Assembly (NCBI GenBank): GCA_022376465.1
Contig: JACDTU010000030.1
Span: 124,001-188,000 of the forward strand
DNA length: 64,000 bases
Direction of reading: 5' to 3'
Source: Cubamyces lactineus
Lineage: Eukaryota; Basidiomycota; Agaricomycetes; Polyporales; Polyporaceae
Shown: piece after piece, positions 49,688-62,500 of the stretch
Layout of the letters: every line of letters starts with the position of its first letter
Numbering within the stretch: the first letter of the stretch is position 1
Notes under the pieces: model-generated
What the model was told of the DNA's origin: nothing
Database searches by the model: none
What the model saw: the letters and a program-made list of their open reading frames with translations, nothing else
Translations under genes and position numbers: made by a program

Positions 49688-52094
49688 ATGCAGTGGGCCA
49701 CACTGCTTCCAGGCGCGGTAATCGGCGGAGTGTCCTGGTTCCTGTGGAAGTTCTTCCGGCACATACTCTGCAAATCGCCACTCGACAACATTCCAGGTCC
49801 ACGATCTGACGGGTTTCTTTATGGTATGTTTTCCTCTGTGCTATGCCGTTGTAATATGCGCGTTCACTGCAACACCGTTTCAGGAAATTTCATGCAAATG
49901 CTAGACCGCCACGCGGCGCCCATGTATGACTATCTTACCGACACATATAGAGGTATAGTCAGACTTGCAGCCCCGTTAGGCGTACGTCCTCCTGTCCTCC
50001 GTGAAGATGACACTGTTTGACCCGCTTCTCACCGACTTCACAGCATCGATCACTCTACGTCTACGATCCGGTCGCACTACATACCATCTTGTTGAAAGAC
50101 CAGCACATCTACGAAGAAGCTGGTTGGCTCGTAAAGTAAGGATCCACGGGTACAAAGTTCGGCTTCGACGAGACAGATTAACCGATTTGGCGTAACTCTG
50201 GAATAGAGCAAACCACATTCAGTTTGGTCCCGGCATCTTCGCTACGCTCGGTAATTTGATTGAATTTGTGTCCTCTGATGGAAAGACTAATAGTTACGTG
50301 GTGATCAAGGGGAGCGCCACAAAAAGCAGCGAAAACTTCTGAACCCATGCTTCTCGGTCACCCACATGCGGCGCATGATACCTATCTTCACGGACATTGG
50401 ACACAAAGTACGGGAGACGGACTCTCATACCTGTCATGCAGAGGCTCACAGGCTAAATCTGCCGTTGCAGCTACAAATAGGCATCGAGAACCGGATGAAC
50501 GGTCGAGAATGTACCGTGGAGGTCGATATACTCTCATGGATGGGACGCACCGCGCTGGAGCTGATCGGGCAAGCCGGTCTCGGGTACTCTTTTGATCCCC
50601 TCGTGGCTGATTCTACCGACGAATTTGCCGCGGCGATCAAGATGCTACAGTGCGTTCTAAGGAGGCGTCGATACGAATATATGTTCGCTTACAGTGTTCA
50701 CCCTTAGGCCGGCCACCTTTGAGATCCATCTCCTTCATCGTCTTCTGCCCCATCTACCCGAATGGGGGAGTCCTTGGCTTCGTCGCAAACTGGTGGAACT
50801 GTTCCCGCACAAAGGTGTACAACGCGTCAGAGAGATCGTCGACACATTGCATCAACGCTCAGTGGGCATTTATGAAGAACGAAAGCGAGCCTTGTTGCTT
50901 GGCGAAGAGGCCCATTTACACAAGCTCGGAGAGGGAAAGGATCTCATGAGCATACTCCGTGAGTATCTCAATTCTGTGCGACGCTGAAATGCGCTGGATT
51001 ATGGCTCCTAGTTAAAGCGAACATGGAGGCATCAGAGGAAGACAAGTTACCCGAAGAAGAGCTCATAGGCCAAGTGTCGTACGTCGCTCAACGTCTAACC
51101 GAGTGCCAAGATAACATCCTCTGCAGATCGTTCATCTTTGCCGCGATGGACACAACGTCCAACGCGTTGGCTATGACGCTGCATCTTCTCGCTCAGCATC
51201 CCGATGTCCAGGACAAGTTACGGAAGGAAGTCCTGGAGGCCTCGAACGGCGAAGACTTGAACTACGATACCCTCGTCGGCCTGCCCTACCTAGATGCGGT
51301 GTGTAGAGAAACTTTGCGATTGTGAGTGCATACATTATCACCATAGCGATGTACTCATGAGGTCCGATGTACAGACATACCCCTGTAGGGATGGTCGTCC
51401 GAGAGTACGCGGCCTTTGTCCATGCACCCAGGATGCTCGAACTGATGTCATTTCCACCAGAAGCCGGCAAGACACCATACTACCGCTGTCCGAACCCATC
51501 ATCGGTGTCGATGGGACCAAGATGCACGAGGTCTTCGTTCCCAAGGATACTACACTATTTATTGGAATCCTCTCTTGTAACAGGAACAAAGCGATCTGGG
51601 GCGAAGACGCATTGGATTGGAAACCAGAGCGTTGGCTTTCTCCATTGCCGGAGTCTGTGACTAAGGCGAAGATTCCAGGAATCTACTCCCATCTGTGAGT
51701 CATCTATATGTAATGCAACATCTCGTTACGCTGATGTTTGATCTCTAGAATGACTTTCATCGGCGGGGGGCGGTCCTGCATGTGCGTCAAATTCTTGGAG
51801 TACGGTTGCATTCCTATGCTGACGTAGCTCGCGTTCCTGCTGCAGAGGATTCAAATTCTCCCAACTCGAAATGAGTAAGTGGCTCTCAGACTCCCGTTAA
51901 CATCGCACACTGCATAACAGCTTCCGTCAGAGGTCATTCTGTACCTCCTCCTCATGAAGTTCACATTCGCACTTTCGGACAAGCCCATCATGTGGAACGT
52001 CTCAGGAGTCCGGTACCCCACGGTCGGAGAAGACACTAAACCTTCATTACCCTTACGAGTTGGGTTGTACAGACCACAGCCTGGATCCGCGTAG
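49688..52094 (+). CDS. Cytochrome P450 (tandem copy B)
   Basis: Exons 49688-49823, 49884-49981, 50044-50135, 50207-50250, 50310-50407, 50471-50649, 50708-50958, 51012-51078, 51127-51321, 51375-51404, 51461-51694, 51749-51781, 51846-51874, 51931-52094 give 549 residues. The intron positions are the same as in copy A and most exon lengths are equal, proving tandem duplication. Features: membrane anchor (LLPGAVIGGVSWFLWKFF), hinge NIPGPR, C-helix RHKKQRKLLNPCFS, I-helix FIFAAMDTTSNA, K-helix ETLR (383-386), PERW, heme FIGGGRSCIGF with Cys485. All core residues are present, so both copies should be active monooxygenases that may have diverged in substrate. Confidence 0.93.
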
Positions 52095-52472
52095 AATGCT
52101 GTTATCACATGATATTCAAGAATCTTGTTCGCTGTAAACATCGCGTATCTCGGAAGTCTTGCCGCTTAGGTAGCTCTCGAGTAGCTCGATAAGTTCGTAA
52201 TCTGATAGACACAAGCACTTGTACATATGAGAGCAAAAAACGGGGATAACGAGCGGAACTGTTTCGTTCCCGTGTCTCCAGCGGTGCGGCTCTTGAAGTG
52301 GGCGTCTATACACGTGAGCGCGTTTGTTGTGTGTTATTTGTGATTAAATGAACCACGTCGCGACGCGGTCTTGTCTCCTTCTCCCGCCCGCCGTGCTTTG
52401 TTATCCCATCCTGCCTCGTCTCCCTTGAATTGGTCTTGCTGAGATATAACTGCAGAACACTGACTTGGTAAA
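52095..52472. other. Spacer upstream of the Rad7 gene
   Basis: P450 3' region and Rad7 promoter; no feature recognised. Confidence 0.5.
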
Positions 52473-54640
52473 ATGAGTCGACGAAACAATGTTCGCGGGC
52501 CCTCGTCCGCGTTGACAGAGTTTTTGCGTGTAAGTTTTATTTCAGTGGCTGCGATTGCCGTAAGAGGAGCCTCTCAGACCTATACCAGGAATCGGGGATC
52601 ACACCCACAACTGTAGCAAGACGAGCGCAAGCACGGCAGGCGGCTGAAGCGCAACCAGCAGCGGGACCGAGCACCCAGCCACAACTGCAGGAGGACGTGG
52701 AGATGGAAGATGCGCCTGCCGGAGAAGACGTCGTACGTCGTTCATCAGCTGTGCTAGCTAGATTGGTGACTCAACGGCTCGTTATTCTAGCCGCCGGCAG
52801 GTGCGGACGGCTTCGAATCGGACAACTTGGATGAACCGGAGGAGCCTGTGAGCACGAAGAAACGGAAGCTGAGCAAGGCCGCTGAAGCAAAACTGAAAGC
52901 GAAGGAGAAGGTGAAAGCCAAGAAGAAGACGAAGAAAGATGATGATGGTGACTATGAAGACGAAGATGAGGACCCTTACTCTGCCCTATCGAAGATGTGG
53001 AAAGACGATCTTCCAAAGCCGCCGGTGGGAAGCTTCGAGACTTGTGTGAGATGCCAAAAACAGTTTACGGTGGTATGTTCGTTGAAATTGTTGTCATCGT
53101 TTCTGTCCTTGATCTCAGCATCCCTCCAGACCAAGTATACTGTCGCTGCGAATCCGCCCCCAGGCTACTTGTGCCATCCCTGTGCTAAGTCTTCTGGTAG
53201 CGATCCGTTTAAGAAGCCTGCTGCACCTAGGAAACGCAAGCCAGCTACCGACAAGCGCAATGCACCTACCCTTGATGAACGACGTCTACCTAGTCTTGCT
53301 TCAATCTGCATCGAGGTATATCTGCTCATGTTGAGTGAGCGATGTTATTGACACGTTCTCTACCAGGTGATCAGTAAGCATATCGATGATGTCGAAGCCC
53401 TAGGCGATATCGGAGCTATGAACTTGGACGAGATCGCCAAGGCTCTTGCCAAGAACAGGAGCTTGTGAGTCTTTCCAAACCCACCTCTACGCGGCTAATG
53501 ACCGAGGTCTATTCAGGAATGCGGAGAATGCGACCCTCTTCTACAACGTCGAGAATGATCATCTAATACTATACGACGTGACTAGTAAGTCATATTACTA
53601 GCTAAATACGCTATCGAGGAGGCTCACCTCTCCGCAGATCTGACTCCTCCCGCCCTATGCACGCTCGCGAGCCTCAATCCCAACCTGACCAATCTACGCC
53701 TCGATTTCTGCGGGCACATGGACGACTCTGTCATCGCCGCTTGGGCTGCAGGACTCCCACAGCTCAAGCGAGTCGAACTCCTGGGTCCCTTCCTGGTTCG
53801 TGCACCGGCGTGGCAGGCGTTCTTCCGTGCACATCCAAGCCTTGAAGGCTTTTTGATCACCCAAAGCCCTCGCTTCGATATCGAGTGCATGCGTGCCCTT
53901 GTCCAAAGCTGCTCGCACCTGCGGGAGCTCCGACTCAAGGAAGTCGGGCAGCTATCTGACGAGTTCCTCGTGGAGCTCAAGACACTCGGTGCACAGCTGA
54001 CTTATTTGGACCTTTCGTACCCAGGCAACGCCGAAACGATCGGCGAGTTAGCACTCATCGACTTCCTCGCGCATGTCGGCTCCTCGCTAGAGCATCTCGA
54101 CCTGTCGGGCATCGCAAACGTGACCGATGGCGTGTTGTTTCGTGGCGTGAAACCCCACGTGTTGAAACTCAATACCCTAGTGCTAGCCAACGTCAACGGA
54201 CTGACGGATGCTGGCGTCGCCGAGTTTTTTGGGACATGGCAGGGGGCGCCATTGTCCAAGGTTGATCTCTCTCGCAACCCTGACTTGTCCGACGCAGCGC
54301 TTGTTGCCCTGATCAAACACTCGGGCGATGACCTCGCTGAGCTCAACATCAATGGTTGGAAAGGAGTTTCCGAAGACGCATTGAAGCACATTCCCAAGCT
54401 CGCGCCGAACTTGCAGAAGCTGGACATCGGGTTTTGTCGTTCTGTTGACAATTTCCTGATCAAAGATATCTTGGAGAACTGCCCGCATGTGCAAGAGATT
54501 AAGGTGTGGGGCTGCCAGCGCATAACGGAGCATTGCCCACGCAAGGTGCGTTCTATGCCAATTCGCCCTATGCGTGGCCACTGACAGGGCCCTTTTAGAG
54601 GGGCACAAACATATATGGGATTGAGTCCGCGCGATTCTAG
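52473..54640 (+). CDS. rad7: Rad7/Rhp7-type DNA repair LRR protein
   Basis: Eight exons, 52473-52529, 52589-52732, 52791-53072, 53130-53315, 53367-53464, 53517-53584, 53638-54545, 54599-54640, give 594 residues, close to yeast Rad7 (565) and fission yeast Rhp7. The N-terminus RRNNVRGPSSALTEFLRESG is characteristic. A disordered, Lys/Asp/Glu-rich stretch follows, then a C-x2-C ... C-x2-C zinc motif (TCVRCQKQF and LCHPCAKS). The rest is leucine-rich repeats (about 290-590: NLTNLRLDFCGHM, LTYLDLSYPGN, LEHLDLSGIANVT, LQKLDIGFCRSVD). With Rad16 and a cullin E3 ligase, Rad7 acts in global genome nucleotide excision repair. Conserved, single-copy type gene; the last exon is only 42 bases. Confidence 0.92.
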
Positions 54641-54933
54641 ATGTGTCCGCCACGGCATCGCTTGCGGTAGATTGCCACTGTACGTTTGATCGCTCCTCTT
54701 GACCCGTTTTCTCCACTGTGGCCAACTTTGTTGCTTTATATATCCTATGAATGCATTGCTTTCGTTGGTTGTGTGGCGAAACACTCCGCAAACAGGTTTT
54801 TAACACCCTGTTGACTTGGCGATCAAGTTCACGAGGACTATTTAATCTGCTCGACGCGGCCGAGCTTACACCTTCGTTCCTCACTTCACCTCATTCACTT
54901 CCTCTACTACACCTTACCTACCGGTTGAAGAAT
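54641..54933. other. Short spacer
   Basis: Rad7 3' region and promoter of the phosphotransferase gene; a TTTATATA near 54735 may serve as TATA element. Confidence 0.4.
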
Positions 54934-55920
54934 ATGCCATTACGGCAACGCTCGGAGCTTACTCTGAAGGAGCTGAAGAATTTATTGTCTACATCCACGC
55001 AACTCAAGGCTGACGTGGGTCGTCCGTACCATCCGGACGACTTCTCGATCACTCGGAGAGCGCAAGACGTGGAATGGGACCGTCTTTCCTTGATCGTCAT
55101 CTACGGAACGCAAGTCTCTGCTGTTGAGGCAGAGACAATCACTTTGGTGTCACGCCACACTAGTGTTCCCGTTCCCGAAATCCATGCTGTGTTCACAGAG
55201 CAGGAGCCGCTCCCGGCCGCGATTCGTAAACACAAGCGCAAGGGACAGTGTCCGCAAACCGCTTCGCCGAGACGAACAATGACATACATCGTCGAGGAGC
55301 GCCTTCCCGGACGATCCCTTACGACGGCATGGCCAGCGATGAGAAGTGCCCAACGCAAGATCATCGCTGGTGAGCTCAAGAACGTCCTCTCACAGCTCTC
55401 GGGGCTCATGCCGAACCGCCACACCCTCGGACCTCTCCGCGGTCCGTGGCGAAATACGTACTTCCATCCCTTCCGAGATAGCTTCCCGTGCGGGGACCAC
55501 GACGCGCGAGTGACCCATACCTTTCTCGCGTATTTCGCGGATGTCGCGATGACGGATCCCGACCATGTCGACGAAAATAGCAATGGAGACGATGATGGCG
55601 ACGGCACCGGAAAGTGGAAGACCATAGACCTGAGCCACTTTTCCATGCGTCACCTGTCCGTGTTCTCGCATGGAGACCTACAGCCAGACAACGTCCTAGT
55701 GCACCGAGGGCATATCGTAGGGATCGTCGACTGGGCCAAAGCAGGGTGGTATCCATACTTCTGGAACTCTTTCGTGCTATTTGCGAGCATGTCACGATTC
55801 GCGCATCTGCAAGGCTGGGAGAAGGTCGCACCGACACTGTGCCCGTGGTACACCGAGGAAGCGCGAAAGTTCTGGGCGATATGGCAGGGAGCGTACGAGG
55901 CGCATGGGGCAAGTGATTGA
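54934..55920 (+). CDS. Aminoglycoside phosphotransferase (APH)/choline-kinase-like protein
   Basis: A single exon of 328 residues. I take the ATG before PLRQRSELTLKEL; the frame is open upstream to a GTG-free stretch from 54751 but that part is unlike the family. Motifs: TYIVEERLPGRSLTTAWPAM (lid/hinge), HGDLQPDNVLVHRG (catalytic Asp and metal-binding Asn), IVDWAKAGWYPYF (metal-binding Asp). Fungal members of this fold are abundant and mostly uncharacterised; they are not antibiotic resistance genes as a rule and may phosphorylate small metabolites. An Asp/Gly-rich insert (ENSNGDDDGDGTG) lies before the catalytic loop. Confidence 0.88.
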   Translation: MPLRQRSELTLKELKNLLSTSTQLKADVGRPYHPDDFSITRRAQDVEWDRLSLIVIYGTQVSAVEAETITLVSRHTSVPVPEIHAVFTEQEPLPAAIRKHKRKGQCPQTASPRRTMTYIVEERLPGRSLTTAWPAMRSAQRKIIAGELKNVLSQLSGLMPNRHTLGPLRGPWRNTYFHPFRDSFPCGDHDARVTHTFLAYFADVAMTDPDHVDENSNGDDDGDGTGKWKTIDLSHFSMRHLSVFSHGDLQPDNVLVHRGHIVGIVDWAKAGWYPYFWNSFVLFASMSRFAHLQGWEKVAPTLCPWYTEEARKFWAIWQGAYEAHGASD

Positions 55921-56049
55921 GGAACACATCTATACTATAACGCTAATACATCGTACGGGTATACATTCAATAATACTGAGAAGTACCGTGAGTCGTGAAA
56001 TGTGGATAGATAGAGGTATCACTGCTGGCGACTCACCTACGAAAGATAA

Positions 56050-57214
56050 CTATAACATAGAATCGAGGACATCTCGGACTGTCTTTGGCCAACCCTCTAC
56101 GGAAAGGTTGAACATGCTAGGCAGCTCGCACCACGCCTCCAGCGTCATCCTCTTGTCGACCTGGGATGACTCGGTGCTACACGGCGCGCACAGCGCGACT
56201 TCATCGATGCTCTCCCAGAGCCACTCATGCAGCGGCTCGAACAACTCCGCTCCGTCCACCGCCTGCATGAAGTCGTCGACCTGGCACTCTTGAAGATTTC
56301 TTTGGAGCGCAAGCGCGCACCGGTCTGCGCGAGTGCAGAACTGCGACGGTACCGCGCGCAGGATGGAGAGAAGGCGCACTGCGCGCGAGCGTCCCAGCGC
56401 CATCTTGCCGGAGATGACTCGCTCGAGGTCGGACGGGGCGAGCGTGCGTACTAAGGACAGTATAGAGCAATTTTCCGCCGTTTCGCCCCCGCCTTCGTCG
56501 TCTTCAACGGGATGCGGCTCGCTGTCAAGCGTGGCGCATGCGAGATAGGCGGTCGGGAGGATAGAGGGCGTGTCTGTGAGATGCGCGAGGGCGATAGCTT
56601 CCGGAGCGTCCGTGCCGCTTGCCGTGACATAGACCGAGCGTATGGCATGGTCCTCCCACTCGGAGTAGTCAACCGGGTAGAATCGTTTGAGGCGTGCGAT
56701 GCCGTCGTCAACGATATCGTGGATCTGATACTTGTGGCCCATCCGTATGAGCGCAGAGAGGGTTTCGAAGGGAACGGATAACGCGTAGCCCGTGTGCTCA
56801 TAATAATAGCTATTCAAATGTGTCAGCTATGCCTGCATAGAATGACGGAAGCGTCGCGTACTCATGGCCACAAAGCAGGACGAGGAGGAGAGTCTTCAGG
56901 TGCAGTGCGGAGTCGTTGAGGTATACGACCGGGCAGCCGTTCATGGTTCTGGGTGCGTCGGGTATTGACTGGGCGAATATTGCTTGGAAGACGGGAGACT
57001 CGCGTTCGAGGATGTCGCGGTATACGCGGAATGACGGCGCTTTGCCTTGGGGCGAAAGGATAACGTCTCCGTCCCAGAACCACACATCCGCATCCTCTTC
57101 AACGACGGCTAGAACGTCGCCGCAGTGTGTGCAGGATGCCCCGTCTAGAGTCCCCGAGAGAGCCGAGTCTGGCGTATTGGGGCGAGAGCATTTAGTTGAG
57201 CGTTCGCAAGCCAT
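56050..57214 (-). CDS. BTB/POZ-domain protein (head-to-head pair, left)
   Basis: Minus-strand exons 57214-56862 and 56809-56050 with a 52-base intron give 370 residues. BTB region: VWFWDGDVILSPQGKAPSFR VYRDIL, split for length, then FQAIFAQ, CPVVYLNDSALHLKTLLLVL. The second half is helical (ALIRMGHKYQIHDIVDDGI ARLKRFYP) with a Cys pair (CTRADRC) and a CAPC motif. It ends with WCELPSMFNLSVEGWP, shared with the gene to its right. The two genes have the same intron site and are duplicates. Probable adaptor protein; role unknown. Confidence 0.88.
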
Positions 57215-58065
57215 CGTAGGAGAGAGGTAGTCGATGGGGCGGAGAGAGGATTGAAAGTAAGCAGTGAGGTGAGGATTGAAGATAATAGCTCGAAGATTGC
57301 AGGTCGGCCACATTGGTGCCACAGAGTGGCGTCCTTGTAGTACGGCTAGCCGCACGTGCCACTATGGGCCACACACCTATTGTTCAGTAGCGCGTAGACA
57401 AGCAGCAGCGAAGGGATCCTATAAACATGGCAACAAGTGTCCAGAGCTCAGCGAGAACAACGGGTCGGGCCATTGCACTAAGAGAATAAGGCATGCGGAC
57501 AATACTAACCGATGATCGACTGCCGTGGCTGGACCGCATACTTGTTTCCCAGTGAGCTCATTCATGGATGTAGCTACCGTATACACGAACGTCCACTACG
57601 TTTGACGCAGGCTGTTCTGCTGTTCCGCACGCTCATGCCGACGGACTCGGAAGAGATGAGAGCTGGTCCAAGAGCAGACTTTACACCATTTTGGCGCTCA
57701 GGCGACTCGAAGTACATTTTCAGCGCTAATCACATGTGGCACTTGCCACTGAGCCGCGACGTTGAGTGGCACCGCGACCATCGCCAGGAAAACCTGTACG
57801 AAGTCCGGTCACGAAGTACAAAGTAGAATGAGGCATAGTTGTATAAGGAATACCCCCGAATGACCTGGTATCCCGGCCACCATTCCTCAAGGCGGATGGG
57901 TGCCTCTCGTATGGGCCACATCGAGATCTGCGGGTACGAGGGTCCAAGCGCAGTGAGCAACTTCCCTTGTTCTGTCCTCTTATTGTTGCTTCTCTCTTGA
58001 ACTCATACCCCCATCTTCTTCAGCATCTACAGCTCCTCTGCCCAATCTCCTAGATCTCTCCTCCC
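57215..58065. other. Shared upstream region of the divergent BTB pair
   Basis: 850 bases between two start codons in opposite directions. No exon supported; may be a bidirectional promoter. Confidence 0.55.
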
Positions 58066-59226
58066 ATGTCTGACGAAAGACCGTGCAAGCGGCTCCGTAC
58101 CGAGAACACCTCTGAAGACCATAATTGGGCCTTCTCTGCGACGTCTTCAGCTGCTCCCCCAGCTGCCGCTGGATTCAAGCGAGACGGTGGAGTATGGTTC
58201 CCGACTGGAAACATCATCTTAGTTGCCGGACGTCAAGTCGCATTCCGAGTATACCAAGGCATCCTCGCGCGTCGTTCAGAAGTATTCCGTGGCCTCTTCG
58301 AACTACCACCCCCGCCAGACAGTGAGAAGATGGACGGTTGTCCCGTCGTCCATCTACCCGATGACCCACAGGACCTGAAGCACTTCCTTCGTGTGATCTA
58401 CTGCCGTAGGAAGTACGTGATGATTGTATTAAGTGTAGCTGTAAGATTGCTTACGAGACGTCTCCACAGCTACTTCTATGCCCTGGATGCGGTGATACCG
58501 ACCGCATTCCCAATCTTGTCCGCCCTCATCCGCATGTCGCACAAGTACGGCGTTCAAGACCTCTACGACACCGCCCTCTCTCGTCTAAAGAAGTTCTATA
58601 CGTCCGACTTCGAGACGTGGCGCGACGTCGAAGGTCGCAAGCACTACGTCCAGACATCTCCCGCCGACGCGCTCAACGTCATCGAGATCGCACGCATCAC
58701 CGACAACCCCTCCCTCATCCCTTCTGCCTACCTCATGTGCTGCTCTCTCGACACCATTGTCCGAAAGAAGCGCACCCATGACCAGATGCTCGAAGCCCCC
58801 TTGGTGAGCGAGCTCAGTTCGTGGGACCTCCAGAGGGTCTTCACGGGGAAGGCTCGACTGGCTCAGCGTCGTGCGGCCGGAATCCTCGCCATCATGCAAG
58901 CCGCGCCGTGCAAGGACTGTGACAAAGCCGACCGGTGCTCGATGGCGACGCTGCGGACGCTCCAACGCATCGACCTCGCCGAGATCGAGAGCTCGATGCA
59001 CGATAAATACGTGTTCGATCCCCTTTCTAGCTGGTTGTGGAAGCGGGGCCTGTTCGTGAGGCTCTGCGGGCCATGTACGAAGGCTGTGGATGCTGTGGAG
59101 AATAAGATGAAGCTGGAGACGTGGTGCAAGCTACCGGAGATCTTCGACATTCAAGTAGAAGGCTGGCCCACTCTCGCAGACGTCTTGGTCGAAGACGACG
59201 GAGAGGAAGACGAGGAGTTTAACTAA
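58066..59226 (+). CDS. BTB/POZ-domain protein (head-to-head pair, right)
   Basis: Exons 58066-58412 and 58470-59226 (intron 57 bases, GTACGT...CACAG) give 367 residues. The intron is a multiple of three without stops, so unspliced translation would add 19 residues; its position matches the introns of the other BTB genes here. BTB region: VWFPTGNIILVAGRQVAFRV YQGIL, split for length, FRGLFEL, CPVVHLPDDPQDLKHFL. Then ALIRMSHKYGVQDLYDTAL, Cys motifs CKDCDKADRC and CGPC, and a WCKLPEIFDIQVEGWP end. The tail is acidic (EDDGEEDEEF). Closest in this window to the divergent neighbour. Confidence 0.9.
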   Translation: MSDERPCKRLRTENTSEDHNWAFSATSSAAPPAAAGFKRDGGVWFPTGNIILVAGRQVAFRVYQGILARRSEVFRGLFELPPPPDSEKMDGCPVVHLPDDPQDLKHFLRVIYCRRKYVMIVLSVAVRLLTRRLHSYFYALDAVIPTAFPILSALIRMSHKYGVQDLYDTALSRLKKFYTSDFETWRDVEGRKHYVQTSPADALNVIEIARITDNPSLIPSAYLMCCSLDTIVRKKRTHDQMLEAPLVSELSSWDLQRVFTGKARLAQRRAAGILAIMQAAPCKDCDKADRCSMATLRTLQRIDLAEIESSMHDKYVFDPLSSWLWKRGLFVRLCGPCTKAVDAVENKMKLETWCKLPEIFDIQVEGWPTLADVLVEDDGEEDEEFN

Positions 59227-59597
59227 TGCAATCATTTACCTCGATGTAACTAATCACAATGCTTACCCTTGTTGTAATGATGTACTCATCCTGTATCGAG
59301 ACAATGGATAACATGCTTACAGACTACGAGAGAGGCCTTTGAGGCTATTAGGCTAAGTCACCGTGACTCTCCGAGTCGGCGGCGCGCAAAGGTCGACAAG
59401 ATATGTTACATTTGTGCACGTGGTCGTGACCAGTCGTGTCCAGGCATGAGCGTCTGCGACCCTCGGGCCCAGGCCGAAGGGATGCTTTGTCGTAACGAAG
59501 CACTCTTCACCGTAGAAGTACACGTACAGACTCACATATAGTACACACGCTCCCGAGGTATCTGCTAATATCGGCTCCCACTGAAGAACTCAGGTCA
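59227..59597. other. Convergent 3' spacer
   Basis: Between the BTB gene and the 3' end of the beta-glucosidase; no feature recognised. Confidence 0.5.
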
Positions 59598-62500
59598 TCA
59601 CAACCCATTCCACTCCAAGCGCTTCCCAACCTTGAATTCTGCAGAGAGCGAGAGCGCCTCCGGCGCGCTGCTCCTACCAACCCGAACGACGTACACGCCA
59701 TCGTCAATGACCCAGCGTGAGATACGATCCTCCCAGTACGACACTGCGTACTTGTCAAGTGACAACCTCACGACCTCACTCTTCCCGGGCGCAAGGTCCT
59801 TGACCTTCGCGAAGGCCTTCAGCATGAGCGGCGGGTGCGTCAACTCGGACGTCGTCGGGTAGGAGACGTAGAGTTGGACGACTTCCGTGCCTGCGACGGA
59901 CCCTGTGTTGGTGATCTTGACGGAGGCGGTGATATTCAGGTCTCCGTCTGACACCTTGGGCTCGGAGAGGGTCAGGTCGGAGTACTCGAACGTCGTGTAG
60001 GAGAGCCCATGGCTATGGCACAGTAGCGGTCAGCGCTTGTAAAAACAACTGAAGAAGGGCGCTGTACCCGAAGTGCCATTGAGGCTCAATCTTGCGATGA
60101 TGGAACCATTTGTAACCCTATAGCACTTGTCAATACCTGATAGTTCGCGATCCTCGTCGCAAATACACTCACCACGAAGAGATCCTCTGCGTAGCGAACC
60201 TGGCCATGCTCCGAGTGGAAGTGGCCATGGCTCGGTACATCCTCCAGCCGTTTCGGGAACGACAAACTCAGCCTGCCGCTGGGGTTGACCTTGCCAGTGA
60301 TGACCTCTCCGATCGCGTCGCCAGTCGCGTTCCCGAGGTACCACGCATGTACGATAGCGGGGACCTCCTGCGCCCACGGCATCGTGATGCTTGAGCCGCT
60401 TTGTGTGACGACGATCGTACGCTTGTTGGCAGCCGCGACCTTGCGCACCAGCTCGTCCGTGCGCCCAGGCAAGTCGAGCGTCGTCCTATCGTATCCCTCC
60501 GTCTCCCAATCCGCATTGAGTCCAACGACGGCTATGACCGCATCCGCCTCCTCCGCAAGCTTGACGGCGCTCGCCATGAGGTCGTCCGGGTGCTGCACCT
60601 CGGCACCTCCGAGCCTCACACCGCCATTGGAGTCCATGAGCGCTTCGTCTGGATCTGTGTCCGCAGGCGCGCGGACGTTGCAGAACTCGACGAAGATAGA
60701 GTAGGAGACGCCCGCTTTGAGCGAGATGATGCCGTGCTCTTCTTGCGAACCGCTGTTGAAGAACGCGTCTCCGCGTTTCTGTTTGGTCCAATTGTCGATG
60801 ACGAGCTGCCCGTCAACCCAGAGCTGAGTGGGGCAATATGTTAGTGACATCGCCATCGCTCACCCATGGTCAGTATACTGACCTTGGCGCGGCCCGCAGA
60901 GAGCAGACCAAACTCGTACTCGCAATCGTGGTCGCGCGGCTTCAGCTGCCCACGCAGGCGGAGTGTGAACCGCTTGGTGAGCTCTTTCGGGTAGTCCGTG
61001 CTGTAGACGAGACTTGTCAGATCGACTGAAGCTAAGCAAGAGCCAGGTAGCGCACCTCAAAAAGATGCGCGTCTCGTCAATATGCATAGTCTTCAGAGGC
61101 TTGTCGACCGGGCGCATGCTATTATCGTCCTCGTGCGAGTGGAACGCGCCTATCCACCCCGGTCGTCCATCGTCTGTGACGATCTCGTTCTCGAGCGTCG
61201 GCATCTGCATGTACGCTATCGTGATACCACCTGTCAGCATCGTAGAGCGAACGCCGATTAGAGTGGACGTACCCCTAGCGCCCTCAGAGTATGTGATTTG
61301 CACGTCAGAGTCGATCTTGCCCAAAGCAGATACGATACCATCGTAGGGCGTCACAAAGAAGCTCGGCTTCAAGGCCGCGGAACCACCACCGCTGAGGACG
61401 ACCGCCTGCGCGTTGCCTCCAACGATGGCGATCTTCTTGAGGCCTTGTTCCTACATCGCGGTCAAATGATTTGAGACATGCAAAGGCGTCGATGTAACGA
61501 GAGGCATACCTTAGGTTTGAGAGGGAGAATGTCACCCTCGTTCTTCAACAGGACGACGGCTTGGCTTGCGAGCTGCGTCATGATCTCACGTCCGGCCTGG
61601 AGATCACCGATCTGCTCAATCCCATCGCCGTCGAGGATCTATGGCGCGCATGTTGAGTTTATTGCTGTAGGTGAGGGATGGAACGCGACAGACATCGGGA
61701 GCGCCCTTGCAACACCTCTGGACGAGCTCAAGGACTTTCCTCGCGCGCTCCTTCAGAGTGCGTTTCGTAATCTTCCTACTCTGAATTCTGGACTGAAGGT
61801 TAGAGGAGAGAACCGAAATATGGCAAAGAGCTTACGAGCGATTCATCAGATCGAGCGTTCGCCACTTGTTGGTGCCGGGCATCTCGAGGTCAAGACCGGC
61901 GTTGATGGAGTGGTCGATCGAGTAAATGCCGAACCAGTCGCTCATTGTAGCGGCATCGCTACCCCATTCCTTACGAAGAATGTCTTGAAGGATATGTTTG
62001 TTTTCCGAAACGTGGGTCCCGTTCACTCGGTTGTATCTATCCCGGACCGTCAATATTCTTCGAGAACACGAGTTCATGGGAAGACCTACGCAGTCATGAA
62101 GCACCACGGCTTCGCGTACTTCTCCGCCAGCATGAACGGCATCGCGTATATCTCGCGCAGAGCCCGCTCGGACATGATCGAATCATACGCGAACCGATCG
62201 TTCTCCTTGTCGTTTCCCAAGAAGTGCTTGATACATGCGCCGATGCCGCCCGCCTGGAGGCCCTTGCAGTACGCCGCGGCCATCATGCCCGCAAGATACG
62301 GGTCCTCCGAGAACGACTCGAAAGAGCGGCCACCAAGCGGGTTCCGCTGCGTGTTGCACGTCGGACCGAGCAGGACCGACGCCGCCTTGAGCTTCGCCTC
62401 TTCCGCGAGAAGCTCGAGCCCGACGCGCTCCATGAGCTCCGTATCGAAGGTGGCGGCCATACCCGTCGCGGACGGGAGGCACTTTGCCGGAGTGCTCATG

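Noticed and set aside
61001..61055. Apparent frameshift in the beta-glucosidase after DETRIFL
   Set aside because: A 55-base intron from GTGCGC to CTACAG, with CTGAC inside, restores the frame to [12 protein letters not shown].
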